Below are positions 1 through 7,907 of a DNA stretch of 64,000 nt, piece after piece. The DNA is from Crocinitomicaceae bacterium (GTDB taxonomy: Bacteria > Bacteroidota > Bacteroidia > Flavobacteriales_D > Crocinitomicaceae): the NCBI GenBank assembly GCA_002709305.1, contig PAQM01000015.1, forward strand, positions 19,099-83,098, written 5' to 3'. Position numbers and translations under genes: made by a program. Position 1 is the stretch's first letter, and each line of letters opens with the position of its first letter. The notes below the pieces were generated by a model. The model worked only from the letters and a program-made list of their open reading frames with translations. It was not told the DNA's origin and did not search any database.

Positions 1-300
1 TATTTTTATGGCTTCTTCGTAATCCATAATAGCTCCATCAATATCACCAAAATTATTTTTAGCGAATGCTCTTGCTGCGTAATGATATCCGTAATCAGGT
101 TCAAGTTCAATAGCACGATTAAAATCAGCTAAACTTTTTTCTTTTTCTTTTGAATGAAGGTATGCAACCCCTCTATCAGAAAATATAATAGGTTCATTAG
201 GTGATTCTTTCAATGCTTTTGAATAAAGTATTATTGATTTTTTAAGATCACCACTTTTAAATACTTCATTTGCTTTTTTATGAGTTTTATTTGCAAACAT
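1..300 (-). CDS. TPR-repeat protein (3' end cut by window edge)
   Basis: The ATG is at 300 and the reading frame stays open to base 1, so about 100 N-terminal residues are visible and the C-terminus lies outside the window. The sequence is helical with tetratricopeptide signatures: alternating small/aromatic positions and turns such as ALKESPNEP and AIELEPDYGYHYAARAFAK. At least two and a half repeats are visible, and there is no signal peptide. TPR proteins of this kind are scaffolds for protein-protein contacts; no specific partner can be named. The start lies only 16 bases from that of the divergent small gene at 317, and a -7-type box for this gene (325-332) sits inside that neighbour. 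Family call secure; function unknown. Confidence 0.8.
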   Translation of the reverse strand, partial: MFANKTHKKANEVFKSGDLKKSIILYSKALKESPNEPIIFSDRGVAYLHSKEKEKSLADFNRAIELEPDYGYHYAARAFAKNNFGDIDGAIMDYEEAIKI

Positions 301-302
301 TA

Positions 303-324
303 TCTAACTTAGAATTATGTTAGA
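303..324. promoter_or_regulatory. Inverted repeat in a 16-base divergent intergenic region
   Basis: TCTAAC (303-308) and GTTAGA (319-324) form a perfect inverted repeat with a 10-base spacer. It spans the whole gap between two divergent genes and overlaps the ATG at 317. It could be an operator or a stem at the 5' end of the rightward mRNA; the sequence alone does not decide. Confidence 0.35.
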
Positions 325-571
325 CAAAGATATATACTTTCCTGTGTACAGAAAACTTTCCAATAACAAGGTTTTTTTTAAAATTATAAATAATACTAAA
401 TTTCATGAGATACAAATTATTGGAAAAAAAGCTCAATTAAATAAAATAGTAGCAACTAAATATCCTGAAATTTTAAAAATTCAGGATATGATTGAATATA
501 GTTTTGAAGGAATTATAGAATCAAATGATACAGAGTATTCTAAATTATTGAATACTTATACGTTTATTTAA
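317..571 (+). CDS. Small conserved-looking hypothetical protein (84 aa)
   Basis: This is an 84-residue soluble protein with no signal peptide, membrane segment or recognised motif. It is rich in Lys, Ile and Asn. It has alternating hydrophobic strands in the first half (VFFKIINNTKFHEIQIIG) and a helical second half. It resembles, from memory only, small uncharacterised proteins seen across Flavobacteriia that share an FKI...F.EIQ..G pattern. It is divergent from the TPR gene and converges on the esterase at 545, overlapping its last 27 bases tail to tail. That overlap is normal for this compact genome. Base usage matches its neighbours. Function not assigned. Confidence 0.6.
   Translation: MLDKDIYFPVYRKLSNNKVFFKIINNTKFHEIQIIGKKAQLNKIVATKYPEILKIQDMIEYSFEGIIESNDTEYSKLLNTYTFI
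325..332 (-). promoter_or_regulatory. Bacteroidota -7 box (TATCTTTG) for the TPR gene
   Basis: On the minus strand TATCTTTG fits TAnnTTTG and ends 24 bases before the TPR gene ATG at 300. It lies inside the first codons of the divergent 84-residue gene, so the two 5' regions overlap. No good -33 TTG is seen. Confidence 0.4.
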
Positions 572-1654
572 TTCTCCTTTGCTACCATATTTTAAAATGT
601 AAACTCCACGTTTGAGAACGGATAGGTTTAAGATATTTTCCCCGCTGTAAATTAATTGTTTATGAATTAGTTGACCTGACAGATTATAAACATAAATATT
701 ATTTGATTTTTTAGCTTTGACTTTAAATAACCCATTTGAAGGATTAGGGCTTATTGTAAATGAGTCTTTAGGTATATCGGATATATTAATTTGTTGCATA
801 TAATGAAACCATTTTCTGAAAAACAACCAAATTTCTGCTGCTTCTGTAAAATCATTAACAGGCTCATAGAAATATGTATGTCCTCCACCATTCACACGCA
901 AGAGTTCTAAGGATGATTCTGGAGTACAAGCTTGATATATAAATCTGTCAACAGTAAGACCATCTGCAGCATTGTTGGGTAATTGGGTTGAGTCAGCTGA
1001 GGATAAGCATTGATGCACATTAATCCAAAAGTTCATAGTCTCCCCAACTAAACTTAATGAAGGAAGAGGTGAGCTATAGTAGGGTACAGTAGCATCTGCT
1101 GTTCCATGGACATGTATTACAGGAGTTTTATATGTAGGAACACAATTAGCAATGTCATCGGTTGCCATAGTTCCCGACATTGCTCCAATTGCTGCAAATC
1201 TTTCATTTAATTCACAAGCTAAATGATAGCTCATAATACCTCCCATAGATATTCCAGTACAATATATTCTTGTTTGATCAATATTATAATTCTGAATTAA
1301 ATGGTCAATCATATTATTAAAAAATGTTACATCATCAGCTATAGGAGCTAACAAAGTACCATTATCCCATGAGCTTTGTCCAAATGCATTAATAATTCCT
1401 TGTGGATATATAGAAATAACTCTTGCTGAATCCCCAATTTGCTTAAATCCTATATTAGTCATCGTGGAATTTGATCCACCTAATCCATGTAATACAAATA
1501 CTACAGGGAGAGATTCTGTATTTTGATTAAAACCAACAGGAAGGTATTGAATATATTCTCTATTAATACCTCCGACATCAATGCTTTCGTTAGTTTGTTG
1601 AGCTAGTGTTAAGTTTACAAAAGAAAAAATGAAAAGTATGTATATGTATCGCAT
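545..1654 (-). CDS. Secreted PHB-depolymerase/feruloyl-esterase-like hydrolase with T9SS tail
   Basis: This is a 369-residue exported alpha/beta-hydrolase of the LpqC/PHB-depolymerase esterase group. A signal peptide covers residues 1-19 (ending LTLAQ). The oxyanion-hole motif HGLGG is at 56-60, the nucleophile Ser136 lies in GISMG, the likely acid is Asp187 in HGTAD and the likely catalytic His259 is in GGGHT. From about residue 300 the sequence ISPNPSNG...LSGQ...GVYIL is a type A T9SS C-terminal sorting domain, so the enzyme should be carried across the outer membrane and anchored or released. The substrate is not known; the family includes polyester and feruloyl/acetyl esterases. It lies 21 bases after the NYN gene and may be the last gene of a dnaX-led transcript. 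A second esterase of the same family is at 12496. Confidence 0.85.
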   Translation of the reverse strand: MRYIYILFIFSFVNLTLAQQTNESIDVGGINREYIQYLPVGFNQNTESLPVVFVLHGLGGSNSTMTNIGFKQIGDSARVISIYPQGIINAFGQSSWDNGTLLAPIADDVTFFNNMIDHLIQNYNIDQTRIYCTGISMGGIMSYHLACELNERFAAIGAMSGTMATDDIANCVPTYKTPVIHVHGTADATVPYYSSPLPSLSLVGETMNFWINVHQCLSSADSTQLPNNAADGLTVDRFIYQACTPESSLELLRVNGGGHTYFYEPVNDFTEAAEIWLFFRKWFHYMQQINISDIPKDSFTISPNPSNGLFKVKAKKSNNIYVYNLSGQLIHKQLIYSGENILNLSVLKRGVYILKYGSKGELNKRISIQ

Positions 1655-1675
1655 AATATATTTTGTTTTTTAAAA

Positions 1676-2422
1676 TTAATAATTCCGATTATTTTTTCTT
1701 CTAATATAGATTAATTTAGCTCTTCCTTTATGGCTTTCTCTTTGATCTATTTCAAATTTTCCAGTTGATTTAATTAGTGGAGTTAATTTTTCAAAACCAT
1801 AAATTCTGGAATCAAAATTTGGTTGTTTTTTTTGTATTAATCCACCAACATCTCCCAAAAAAGCCCAACCATCTTCATCTGCGGTATCATTTACAGTCTG
1901 AGTAATTAATCTAATTACTTTTGGAGTTATAACTTCTATCTTCTCTATTTTTCGTTTGCTTTCTAAATCGTCTTTATCTTCATCTATTTTTTGAAGAATT
2001 TCAAGATAAATGAACTTATCACAAGATACAATAAAAGGGTCTGGAGTTTTCTTTTCGCCAATTCCAATTACAGTAAGTCCGGTTTCACGAATTCGAGTTG
2101 CTAATCGTGTAAAGTCACTATCGCTAGATGCGATACAAAAACCATCAACTTTACCGGAGTAAAGGATATCCATTGCATCTATAATCATTGCTGAATCAGT
2201 TGCATTTTTACCCAATGTGTAACTGTATTGTTGAATTGGAGTAATTGCATTATCAAGTAGTATTTTTTTCCATTTAGAAAGTTGTGGCTTTGTCCAATCT
2301 CCATAAATACGTTTTATTGTTGGATTTCCATATTTGGTAATCTCTTCAATCATTTCATTAATGTATTTTGAAGGTATATTATCACCGTCTATCAATACGG
2401 CCATATTCTTATCTTTTTCCAT
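1676..2422 (-). CDS. NYN-domain putative RNase with C-terminal OST-HTH/LOTUS domain
   Basis: Residues 7-145 form a NYN (PIN-like, LabA/DUF88 type) domain. It opens with AVLIDGDNIP (Asp12, Asp14) and carries a second acidic cluster CIASSDSDF (Asp101, Asp103). These are the conserved metal-binding carboxylates of this nuclease fold. After a charged linker (146-165), residues about 166-240 form a compact helical module with GWAFLGDVGGLI and FEKLTPLIKSTGKFEI, typical of OST-HTH/LOTUS domains that bind RNA. The combination suggests a single-strand RNA nuclease or RNA-handling protein in the cytoplasm; substrate unknown. It is preceded 45 bases upstream by dnaX on the same strand. The start could also be Met7; Met1 is kept because nothing excludes it. 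Confidence 0.85.
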   Translation of the reverse strand: MEKDKNMAVLIDGDNIPSKYINEMIEEITKYGNPTIKRIYGDWTKPQLSKWKKILLDNAITPIQQYSYTLGKNATDSAMIIDAMDILYSGKVDGFCIASSDSDFTRLATRIRETGLTVIGIGEKKTPDPFIVSCDKFIYLEILQKIDEDKDDLESKRKIEKIEVITPKVIRLITQTVNDTADEDGWAFLGDVGGLIQKKQPNFDSRIYGFEKLTPLIKSTGKFEIDQRESHKGRAKLIYIRRKNNRNY

Positions 2423-2467
2423 TTTTATATTGTTATATGTATATCTAAAATACTAGATAACAGGAAA

Positions 2468-4198
2468 TTAATATTCAATTTCTAAATTAAGTCTTTCTTT
2501 TAATTTATGTAAGTTAGGGTTTTTTTTCGCTAATGACATAAATTTTTCTTTTCCTGTTTGAAATTGGATATCGATTTTTTGATTTTGAGAAATTTCCATT
2601 TTAAAGGTTATAAGGTAGTTGTTTAATTCAGATCTTATAAAACTTGTTAGTTCTTCAAATAATGGATTGATGTAATCGATTTGAATTTGATTATCTACTT
2701 CTAAAATATATTCATTTTCAGATTTTTTTTTGGGAGCTCTTTTAATTAATGCATTATAGATGGTCTCTTTTCGTTGTTTTTTCATTTTGAAAGCGAATTT
2801 TTCCCATGCTATTTTAAGTTCTTCAAGTGTATATTCATTTTTAGGTATATTTTCTTCGAGTAGTTTTTTTTCTTCGTTAACTTCTTCGTTTTTCTGAAGC
2901 ATTTCCTTTATTGATAATATTTTCACTTTGGAATTTTTATCTTCTTTTTTATCCGTAGGTATATTATCTTTTTTTCTTGAAATATTTTGATGTTCTTTTT
3001 CAGGAGTATTATTTGTAGTATTTTCTTTTGTTATGAAGTCTTTGATTTCTTCATTTTCAAATGGAATTATCTCTACTATATCAGTTAAGGATTTTTTTTT
3101 TTCTAGTTCTTGTTTAATAGAACATAATTGCATAATTGCCATTTCAACTAATAGCCTCTGGTTTTTTGATATCTTATATTCGACATCTGTTTTACTTAAT
3201 ACACCAAGTGCACGCACTAAGTTATTTGGATTAAGTTCTTGTGATTGTGCAATATATTTTTTTTTGATTGATTCACTTACTTCAAGTAGTTCCGCTGTTC
3301 TTTGATCTTTACAAACAAGTAAGTTTCTATAATGATTTGCTAAACCTACGATAAAATTATGTGGATCAAAGCCTTTTTCGATAATTTCATTCAAGATTAT
3401 TAAACCACTTGGAATGTCTTCTTTTAATGTACTTTCAACAATACTAAAATAATAGTCATAATCAAGTATATTTAAATTTGAAATAACATTTTCGTAGGTA
3501 ATATTATCTTCAGAATAAGTTACGATTTGATCAAAAATAGATAGTGCATCCCTTAATGCTCCGTCTGCTTTTTGGGCAATAATATGTAATGCTTCAGGCT
3601 CAGCAGAAATTTTTTCTCTATCTGCAATTAATGCTAAATGGTCTGCAATATCTTTTACTTTAATTCTAGCAAAATCAAATATTTGACACCGTGATAGAAT
3701 AGTAGGTATTATTTTGTGTTTTTCTGTAGTTGCAAGAATAAAAATAGCATGTTTAGGAGGTTCTTCTAATGTTTTTAAGAATGCATTAAAAGCACTTTGA
3801 GAGAGCATATGAACTTCATCAATGATGTAAACTTTATATTCTCCTAATTGTGGTGCAATTCTAACTTGGTCTATTAGGTTACGGATTTCATCGACTCCAT
3901 TATTTGATGCAGCATCTAACTCATATACATTTAGGGATGATCCAGAGTTAAAGGATAAACACGAATCACATTTTTCGCAGGCTTCAATTTTTTCAGATTT
4001 GTTAGAACAGTTAATTGTTTTAGCTAGAATCCTAGCGGTAGATGTTTTACCAACACCACGAGATCCACAAAATAGAAAAGCCTGTGCTAGATGTTCATTT
4101 TTTATTGCATTTCGTAAAGTTGATGTAATTGAATTTTGACCTACAACTGTATCGAAGGTATTGGGACGATATTTTCTGGCTGATACTACAAAATCCAT
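2468..4198 (-). CDS. dnaX: DNA polymerase III subunit gamma/tau
   Basis: This is the clamp-loader ATPase of the replisome. Residues 1-175 carry the AAA+ core: SARKYRPNTFDTVVGQ near the N-terminus, Walker A GSRGVGKT (45-52), zinc-binding cysteines around Cys64, 74, 77 and 80, Walker B DEVH (127-130) and the SRC sensor near 169-171. Domain III ends near residue 370. It is followed by a low-complexity Lys/Glu/Asn linker (about 375-460) and a C-terminal tau-type domain (about 465-576). Length 576 is normal for a Bacteroidota tau. Codons 366-369 (GAA AAA AAA AAA) contain 11 consecutive A; one added or lost A gives a stop within a few codons, suggesting a possible gamma-like short form. The -7 box ends 5 bases before the ATG. 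Confidence 0.97.
   Translation of the reverse strand: MDFVVSARKYRPNTFDTVVGQNSITSTLRNAIKNEHLAQAFLFCGSRGVGKTSTARILAKTINCSNKSEKIEACEKCDSCLSFNSGSSLNVYELDAASNNGVDEIRNLIDQVRIAPQLGEYKVYIIDEVHMLSQSAFNAFLKTLEEPPKHAIFILATTEKHKIIPTILSRCQIFDFARIKVKDIADHLALIADREKISAEPEALHIIAQKADGALRDALSIFDQIVTYSEDNITYENVISNLNILDYDYYFSIVESTLKEDIPSGLIILNEIIEKGFDPHNFIVGLANHYRNLLVCKDQRTAELLEVSESIKKKYIAQSQELNPNNLVRALGVLSKTDVEYKISKNQRLLVEMAIMQLCSIKQELEKKKSLTDIVEIIPFENEEIKDFITKENTTNNTPEKEHQNISRKKDNIPTDKKEDKNSKVKILSIKEMLQKNEEVNEEKKLLEENIPKNEYTLEELKIAWEKFAFKMKKQRKETIYNALIKRAPKKKSENEYILEVDNQIQIDYINPLFEELTSFIRSELNNYLITFKMEISQNQKIDIQFQTGKEKFMSLAKKNPNLHKLKERLNLEIEY
3092..3102 (-). other. 11-A homopolymer in dnaX, candidate slippage site
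   Basis: On the coding strand codons 366-369 read G followed by 11 A before TCC. Insertion of one A gives the new frame ATC CTT AAC TGA; loss of one A gives AAT CCT TAA. Both end just after domain III. It is the longest coding A-run noticed in the window, although runs of 9-10 A also occur elsewhere. Thermus thermophilus dnaX is an established precedent for transcriptional slippage on an A-run that makes gamma and tau. Confidence 0.55.
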
Positions 4199-4203
4199 AA
4201 AAA

Positions 4204-4211
4204 CAAATTTA
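4204..4211 (-). promoter_or_regulatory. Bacteroidota -7 box (TAAATTTG) of dnaX
   Basis: The minus strand reads TAAATTTG, followed by TTTTT and the dnaX ATG. This matches TAnnTTTG. With a start site 4-8 bases downstream the mRNA would begin at or beside the ATG. The -33 region is not well matched. Confidence 0.5.
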
Positions 4212-4253
4212 CTCTTTTTTTGATTGTTGATTTAATTTATTTTTCAACAATAA

Positions 4254-5729
4254 TTATAGATTGTAATCTTCCACAATACATTCAGTAGCAATTTTGGCAC
4301 TACATAATGCTAAAGGTATTCCACCTCCAGGATGAACAGAAACTCCAACAAAATATAATCCTTTTATTTTTTTACTATAATTAGGATGTCTATTGAATGC
4401 AGAAAAACGACTATTTGATGCGTTACCATAAATAGAACCAAATTTACTATTGTGTATATTTTCAATTTTTCTTGGGTCAAGGATTTCTTCAAATTTAATG
4501 TTAGTTCTAATATCGCTTTTAAGTAATTTGTTCATTTTTTGAATTATAAATTCACGTTTCACTTTAATTTCATCATCCCAATTTTGTCCATTATTAATAG
4601 GTGCATTTATTAATACAAACCAATTTTCACAGCCATCAGGGGCATCATTTTTTACAATTTTAGAAGAGATATAAATATATATAGATGGTTTTTCAAATAT
4701 TTTTTTCTTGTAGAATACAGAGTCAAATTCTTCTTTGTCTTCATCGGAAAAAATCATATTATGAACATCTAATTTATCAAAAGACCGATCTATTCCCCAA
4801 TAGAAAACAATTGCAGAGCTTGATCGTTCTTGTGCTAATGTTTTTTTTGGATGTTTAGAATTTGGGAGTAATTTTTCATAGGTTAAAGAAACATCCATAT
4901 TACTAATAACAAAATCAGAATAGTATTCGTTTTTTTCAGTTGAAATCCCTATGATTTTATTTTTGTTTACATTAATTTTTTTTACTTTTTCATTAAAGTG
5001 AAATTTTACACCTTGTTTTTTAGCTAGATCTACAAGTGATTCTATTAATTGAATCATACCTCCTTTTGGAAGGTATGGACCAATATTAATTTCTAAATGA
5101 GATATCATATTTAGCATTGCTGGAGCGTGGTATGGATGGCTTCCATTATAGATTGCGAAACGATTAAATACTTGTGCTGTTCTTTTATTTTTGAAAAATG
5201 ACGTGTTTTCTTGATGCATTGTTTTAAACAACCTATACTTAGGTATATTAATTAATGCCTTTATTAGTTTTTTACCTATTAGTTTTTTCCATCTATGTAA
5301 TGATTTTTCAATAAATAAAGGAGCGATAAGTTTATAATTAGATTCAGCTTTATCGAGATATTTTTCGATTTGTTTTGGATTTTCATCAAGTTTTGTTGAG
5401 ATTTCTTTAACAATTGATTCACGGTCATGTTTTAATAGTACTTCCAATCCATCATCAAAGAAATATTTAAAAGAGGATTTTAGTTTAGCCATTTTGAATG
5501 TCCCAAAATCTTCTCCACATAATTTATACAATTCTTCAATATATTCAGGACAAGTTAATATTGATGGACCTTGGTCAAATCGATACCCGTCTTTAGATTT
5601 ACTATTGATTTTTCCTCCAGGAAAAGCGTTAGATTCAAAAATATGGGTTTCTATACCTTTGTTTGCAAGACGAATACTTGTAGCAATTCCAGCTAGACCA
5701 GAACCAATTATAATAGCTTTTTTTTTCAC
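4254..5729 (-). CDS. crtD: CrtI-family carotenoid desaturase, closest to CrtD (1-hydroxycarotenoid 3,4-desaturase)
   Basis: This is a 491-residue FAD-dependent desaturase. The Rossmann dinucleotide motif GSGLAGIATSIRLA begins at about residue 9, followed by PGGK and YRFDQGPSILTCPEY, and the family C-terminal segment ends in GLYFVGVSVHPGGGIPLAL. The phytoene-desaturase family call is secure. The pattern FDQGPS.LT.PEY and the later NGSHPYHAPAMLNMI with YLPKGGM resemble flavobacterial CrtD, which desaturates hydroxylated carotenoids on the way to myxol- or saproxanthin-type pigments, more than phytoene desaturase CrtI. No crtB or crtI lies in the window. It starts 7 bases after the cyclophilin gene and probably shares its transcript. 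It begins with nine A in the first codons after ATG. Confidence 0.82.
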   Translation of the reverse strand: MKKKAIIIGSGLAGIATSIRLANKGIETHIFESNAFPGGKINSKSKDGYRFDQGPSILTCPEYIEELYKLCGEDFGTFKMAKLKSSFKYFFDDGLEVLLKHDRESIVKEISTKLDENPKQIEKYLDKAESNYKLIAPLFIEKSLHRWKKLIGKKLIKALINIPKYRLFKTMHQENTSFFKNKRTAQVFNRFAIYNGSHPYHAPAMLNMISHLEINIGPYLPKGGMIQLIESLVDLAKKQGVKFHFNEKVKKINVNKNKIIGISTEKNEYYSDFVISNMDVSLTYEKLLPNSKHPKKTLAQERSSSAIVFYWGIDRSFDKLDVHNMIFSDEDKEEFDSVFYKKKIFEKPSIYIYISSKIVKNDAPDGCENWFVLINAPINNGQNWDDEIKVKREFIIQKMNKLLKSDIRTNIKFEEILDPRKIENIHNSKFGSIYGNASNSRFSAFNRHPNYSKKIKGLYFVGVSVHPGGGIPLALCSAKIATECIVEDYNL

Positions 5730-5736
5730 AGAAATG

Positions 5737-6189
5737 CTATTCTATAATTTCAATTGTATCAATACTATCGCCCTCTCTAATTTCATCGATTATATCAACT
5801 CCCTCAGAAACCTTAGCAAAGCAGGTATGGTTTCCATCTAGGTGAGCTGTATTATCTCTTGAGTGACATATGAAGAATTGAGAGCCCCCTGTATTTCTTC
5901 CTGCATGAGCCATAGAAAGAATACCTCTTTCATGATATTGATTTTCACCATCTAATTCACAATCGATTGTATATCCTGGTCCACCAGCACCTACGTGTCC
6001 ATTAGATCCAGTTTTAGAATTAGGACAACCACCTTGGATTACAAAATTAGGTATGACTCTATGCCATTTTAAGTCATTATAGTAACCTTCTTTCGCTAGC
6101 TTGATAAAATTTTCTACTGTTTTTGGTGCATCTTTTTCAAAAAAATCCACTTTCATATTTCCTTTATTCGTTTTGATTATTGCTTCCAT
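5737..6189 (-). CDS. Peptidyl-prolyl cis-trans isomerase, cyclophilin type
   Basis: This is a 150-residue single-domain cyclophilin that speeds up cis-trans isomerisation of prolyl bonds during folding. Conserved elements are FHRV-like WHRVIPNFVIQGG (about 42-54), GPGYTIDCE, the GGSQFFI substrate-groove segment and HLDGNHTCFAKV near the C-terminus. The catalytic Arg is in WHRV. There is no signal peptide, so it should be cytoplasmic. Its length is typical of short bacterial cyclophilins. A TATATTTG -7 box at 6207-6214 precedes it, and crtD follows 7 bases downstream. The N-terminal MEAIIKTNKGNMKVDFFEKDAP is the usual family start. Confidence 0.96.
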   Translation of the reverse strand: MEAIIKTNKGNMKVDFFEKDAPKTVENFIKLAKEGYYNDLKWHRVIPNFVIQGGCPNSKTGSNGHVGAGGPGYTIDCELDGENQYHERGILSMAHAGRNTGGSQFFICHSRDNTAHLDGNHTCFAKVSEGVDIIDEIREGDSIDTIEIIE

Positions 6190-6206
6190 AAAATTTTGAA
6201 TTTTGT

Positions 6207-6214
6207 CAAATATA
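6207..6214 (-). promoter_or_regulatory. Bacteroidota -7 box (TATATTTG) of the cyclophilin-crtD unit
   Basis: TATATTTG on the minus strand ends 17 bases before the cyclophilin ATG at 6189. It fits TAnnTTTG; no clear -33 TTG accompanies it. Confidence 0.5.
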
Positions 6215-6254
6215 GTTTCTCGAAATTATTTTTCCCATTTTTCATTAGCTTAAT

Positions 6255-6262
6255 TAAATTTG
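6255..6262 (+). promoter_or_regulatory. Bacteroidota -7 box (TAAATTTG) of bshC
   Basis: TAAATTTG ends 4 bases before the bshC ATG at 6267. The expected start site falls on or next to the ATG, so a leaderless message is possible. The -33 region shows no TTG. Confidence 0.45.
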
Positions 6263-6266
6263 TCAT

Positions 6267-7856
6267 ATGCATTTTTTCCATTTTAGTAAAAAAGATATAA
6301 ATCTATTTAATTCTCAACATATTAATTTGATTAATAATCAAGGCTTATATAAGTCATATATAAATCGTGATTTTAGAATTACAAATTTTAAAGATCAAGC
6401 TTTTGATAAAAAAAGAAATTATGCAGCATCGCATCGTTCAGTTTTAGTTTCAGAATTAGAAAAAAAATATTTTGGGGTTAATAATAAGGACAAGGTAATG
6501 TCAAATATTGAATCGTTAAAGTTGAATAATACATATACTGTGACTACAGGTCATCAGCTATCATTATTTACTGGTCCTTTGTACTTTTTAGTTAAAATTA
6601 TTAACGTAATTAAATTAGCTGATAGGTTAAATCAAGAAAATAAAGAGATTAATATTGTTCCTGTATTTTGGATGGCAACAGAAGATCATGATTTTCAAGA
6701 AATACAATCCATTAATTTATATGGTAAAAAGATTACTTGGGACTCAAAACAAAAAGGTCCTGTAGGAAGATTTAATTTAGATGGATTTAGTGAAATTAAA
6801 GAACAAATCCTTGATTTTTTTGGTAATAATAATGATGCCCAGATACATGATTTAATGAAGATTTATGATGGTGAAGATTTAGCCGAAGCCACTTTTAATT
6901 TAGTTCATGAGTTATTTAAAGACTATGGTTTGGTTATTATTGATGGAGACAACAAGAATTTAAAAAAAATGTTTGTTTCAACTATTGAAAGGGAATTGAA
7001 AGATCAGTTTTCATATAAGGCAGTTTCTAAAACGAATAAAGATTTAGAAATTGATGGGTTTAAGATTCAAGCATTTGCTCGAGAAATTAATTTGTTTTAC
7101 ATTGAAAATGGATTCCGTCAACGTATAGAGAAGACAGATGAAGGATTTGAAATTAAAGGTTTAGGAGTTTATTCTGAATCAGAAATATTAAAAAAAGTAC
7201 AGTTGAATCCGGAATGTTTTTCTCCTAATGTTGTTCTAAGACCTTTATATCAAGAAACAATATTACCAAATCTAGCTTATATAGGAGGTGGAAGTGAAAT
7301 TTCTTATTGGCTACAGTTGAAGGGTATTTTTGATTCAACTAATATTACTTATCCAATTATTGGAATTCGGACTTCTATTATGTGGATTGATAAATTAGTT
7401 TCTAAAAAGATTGACCAAATTGATTTAGTTTTAGAGGATCTTTTTAAAGAAAAAGATACTGTTAAGCGTCAGTTTATTGAGTATCATTCTAGTAAAGAGT
7501 TAAATTTTGATGAAATAGATTTAATAGAGTCTCAACTTGTTAAAAAACTTGAAAAGTCCATTTTATCCATTGATTCAACTATGGAAAGGTATAAAAACTC
7601 TGAGATAGTTAAGTTAAATAAGCAGATTGAAGGAATTAAATCAAAGTTGGTTAAGCTATCAAAAGAAAATCATACAAAATCTATGAAATATATTGATCAA
7701 ATATATGATAAGTTATTTCCTAATGGTCAAATGCAAGAACGATATTTAAATATTTTTTCTTTTTGTCCTGACGGAAATATTTCAAAGCGAATTGATATGT
7801 TATATAAGGTTATTAATCCTGAAGAAAAAGATTTTTTAGTTATTAGAGAAAATTGA
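6267..7856 (+). CDS. bshC: Bacillithiol biosynthesis cysteine-adding enzyme BshC
   Basis: BshC adds cysteine to glucosaminyl-malate in the last step of bacillithiol synthesis, the low-molecular-weight thiol of many Bacteroidota and Firmicutes. At 529 residues it has the family length. Visible family motifs are TTGHQLSLFTGPLYF (93-107) and VPVFWMATEDHDFQEI (131-146) near the substrate pocket. A GGGSEISYW segment lies near residue 345, and a long helical coiled-coil follows (about 410-480) that mediates dimer contacts in the family. The start at 6267 is the only plausible ATG and has a -7 box just 4 bases upstream. bshB1 lies elsewhere in the window (46664); bshA is not here. It is divergent from the cyclophilin. 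Confidence 0.95.
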   Translation: MHFFHFSKKDINLFNSQHINLINNQGLYKSYINRDFRITNFKDQAFDKKRNYAASHRSVLVSELEKKYFGVNNKDKVMSNIESLKLNNTYTVTTGHQLSLFTGPLYFLVKIINVIKLADRLNQENKEINIVPVFWMATEDHDFQEIQSINLYGKKITWDSKQKGPVGRFNLDGFSEIKEQILDFFGNNNDAQIHDLMKIYDGEDLAEATFNLVHELFKDYGLVIIDGDNKNLKKMFVSTIERELKDQFSYKAVSKTNKDLEIDGFKIQAFAREINLFYIENGFRQRIEKTDEGFEIKGLGVYSESEILKKVQLNPECFSPNVVLRPLYQETILPNLAYIGGGSEISYWLQLKGIFDSTNITYPIIGIRTSIMWIDKLVSKKIDQIDLVLEDLFKEKDTVKRQFIEYHSSKELNFDEIDLIESQLVKKLEKSILSIDSTMERYKNSEIVKLNKQIEGIKSKLVKLSKENHTKSMKYIDQIYDKLFPNGQMQERYLNIFSFCPDGNISKRIDMLYKVINPEEKDFLVIREN

Positions 7857-7907
7857 TCTATTGAAATAAACTATTTAATTACTCGTTTCTAAACGTACTA
7901 TTGTAAA

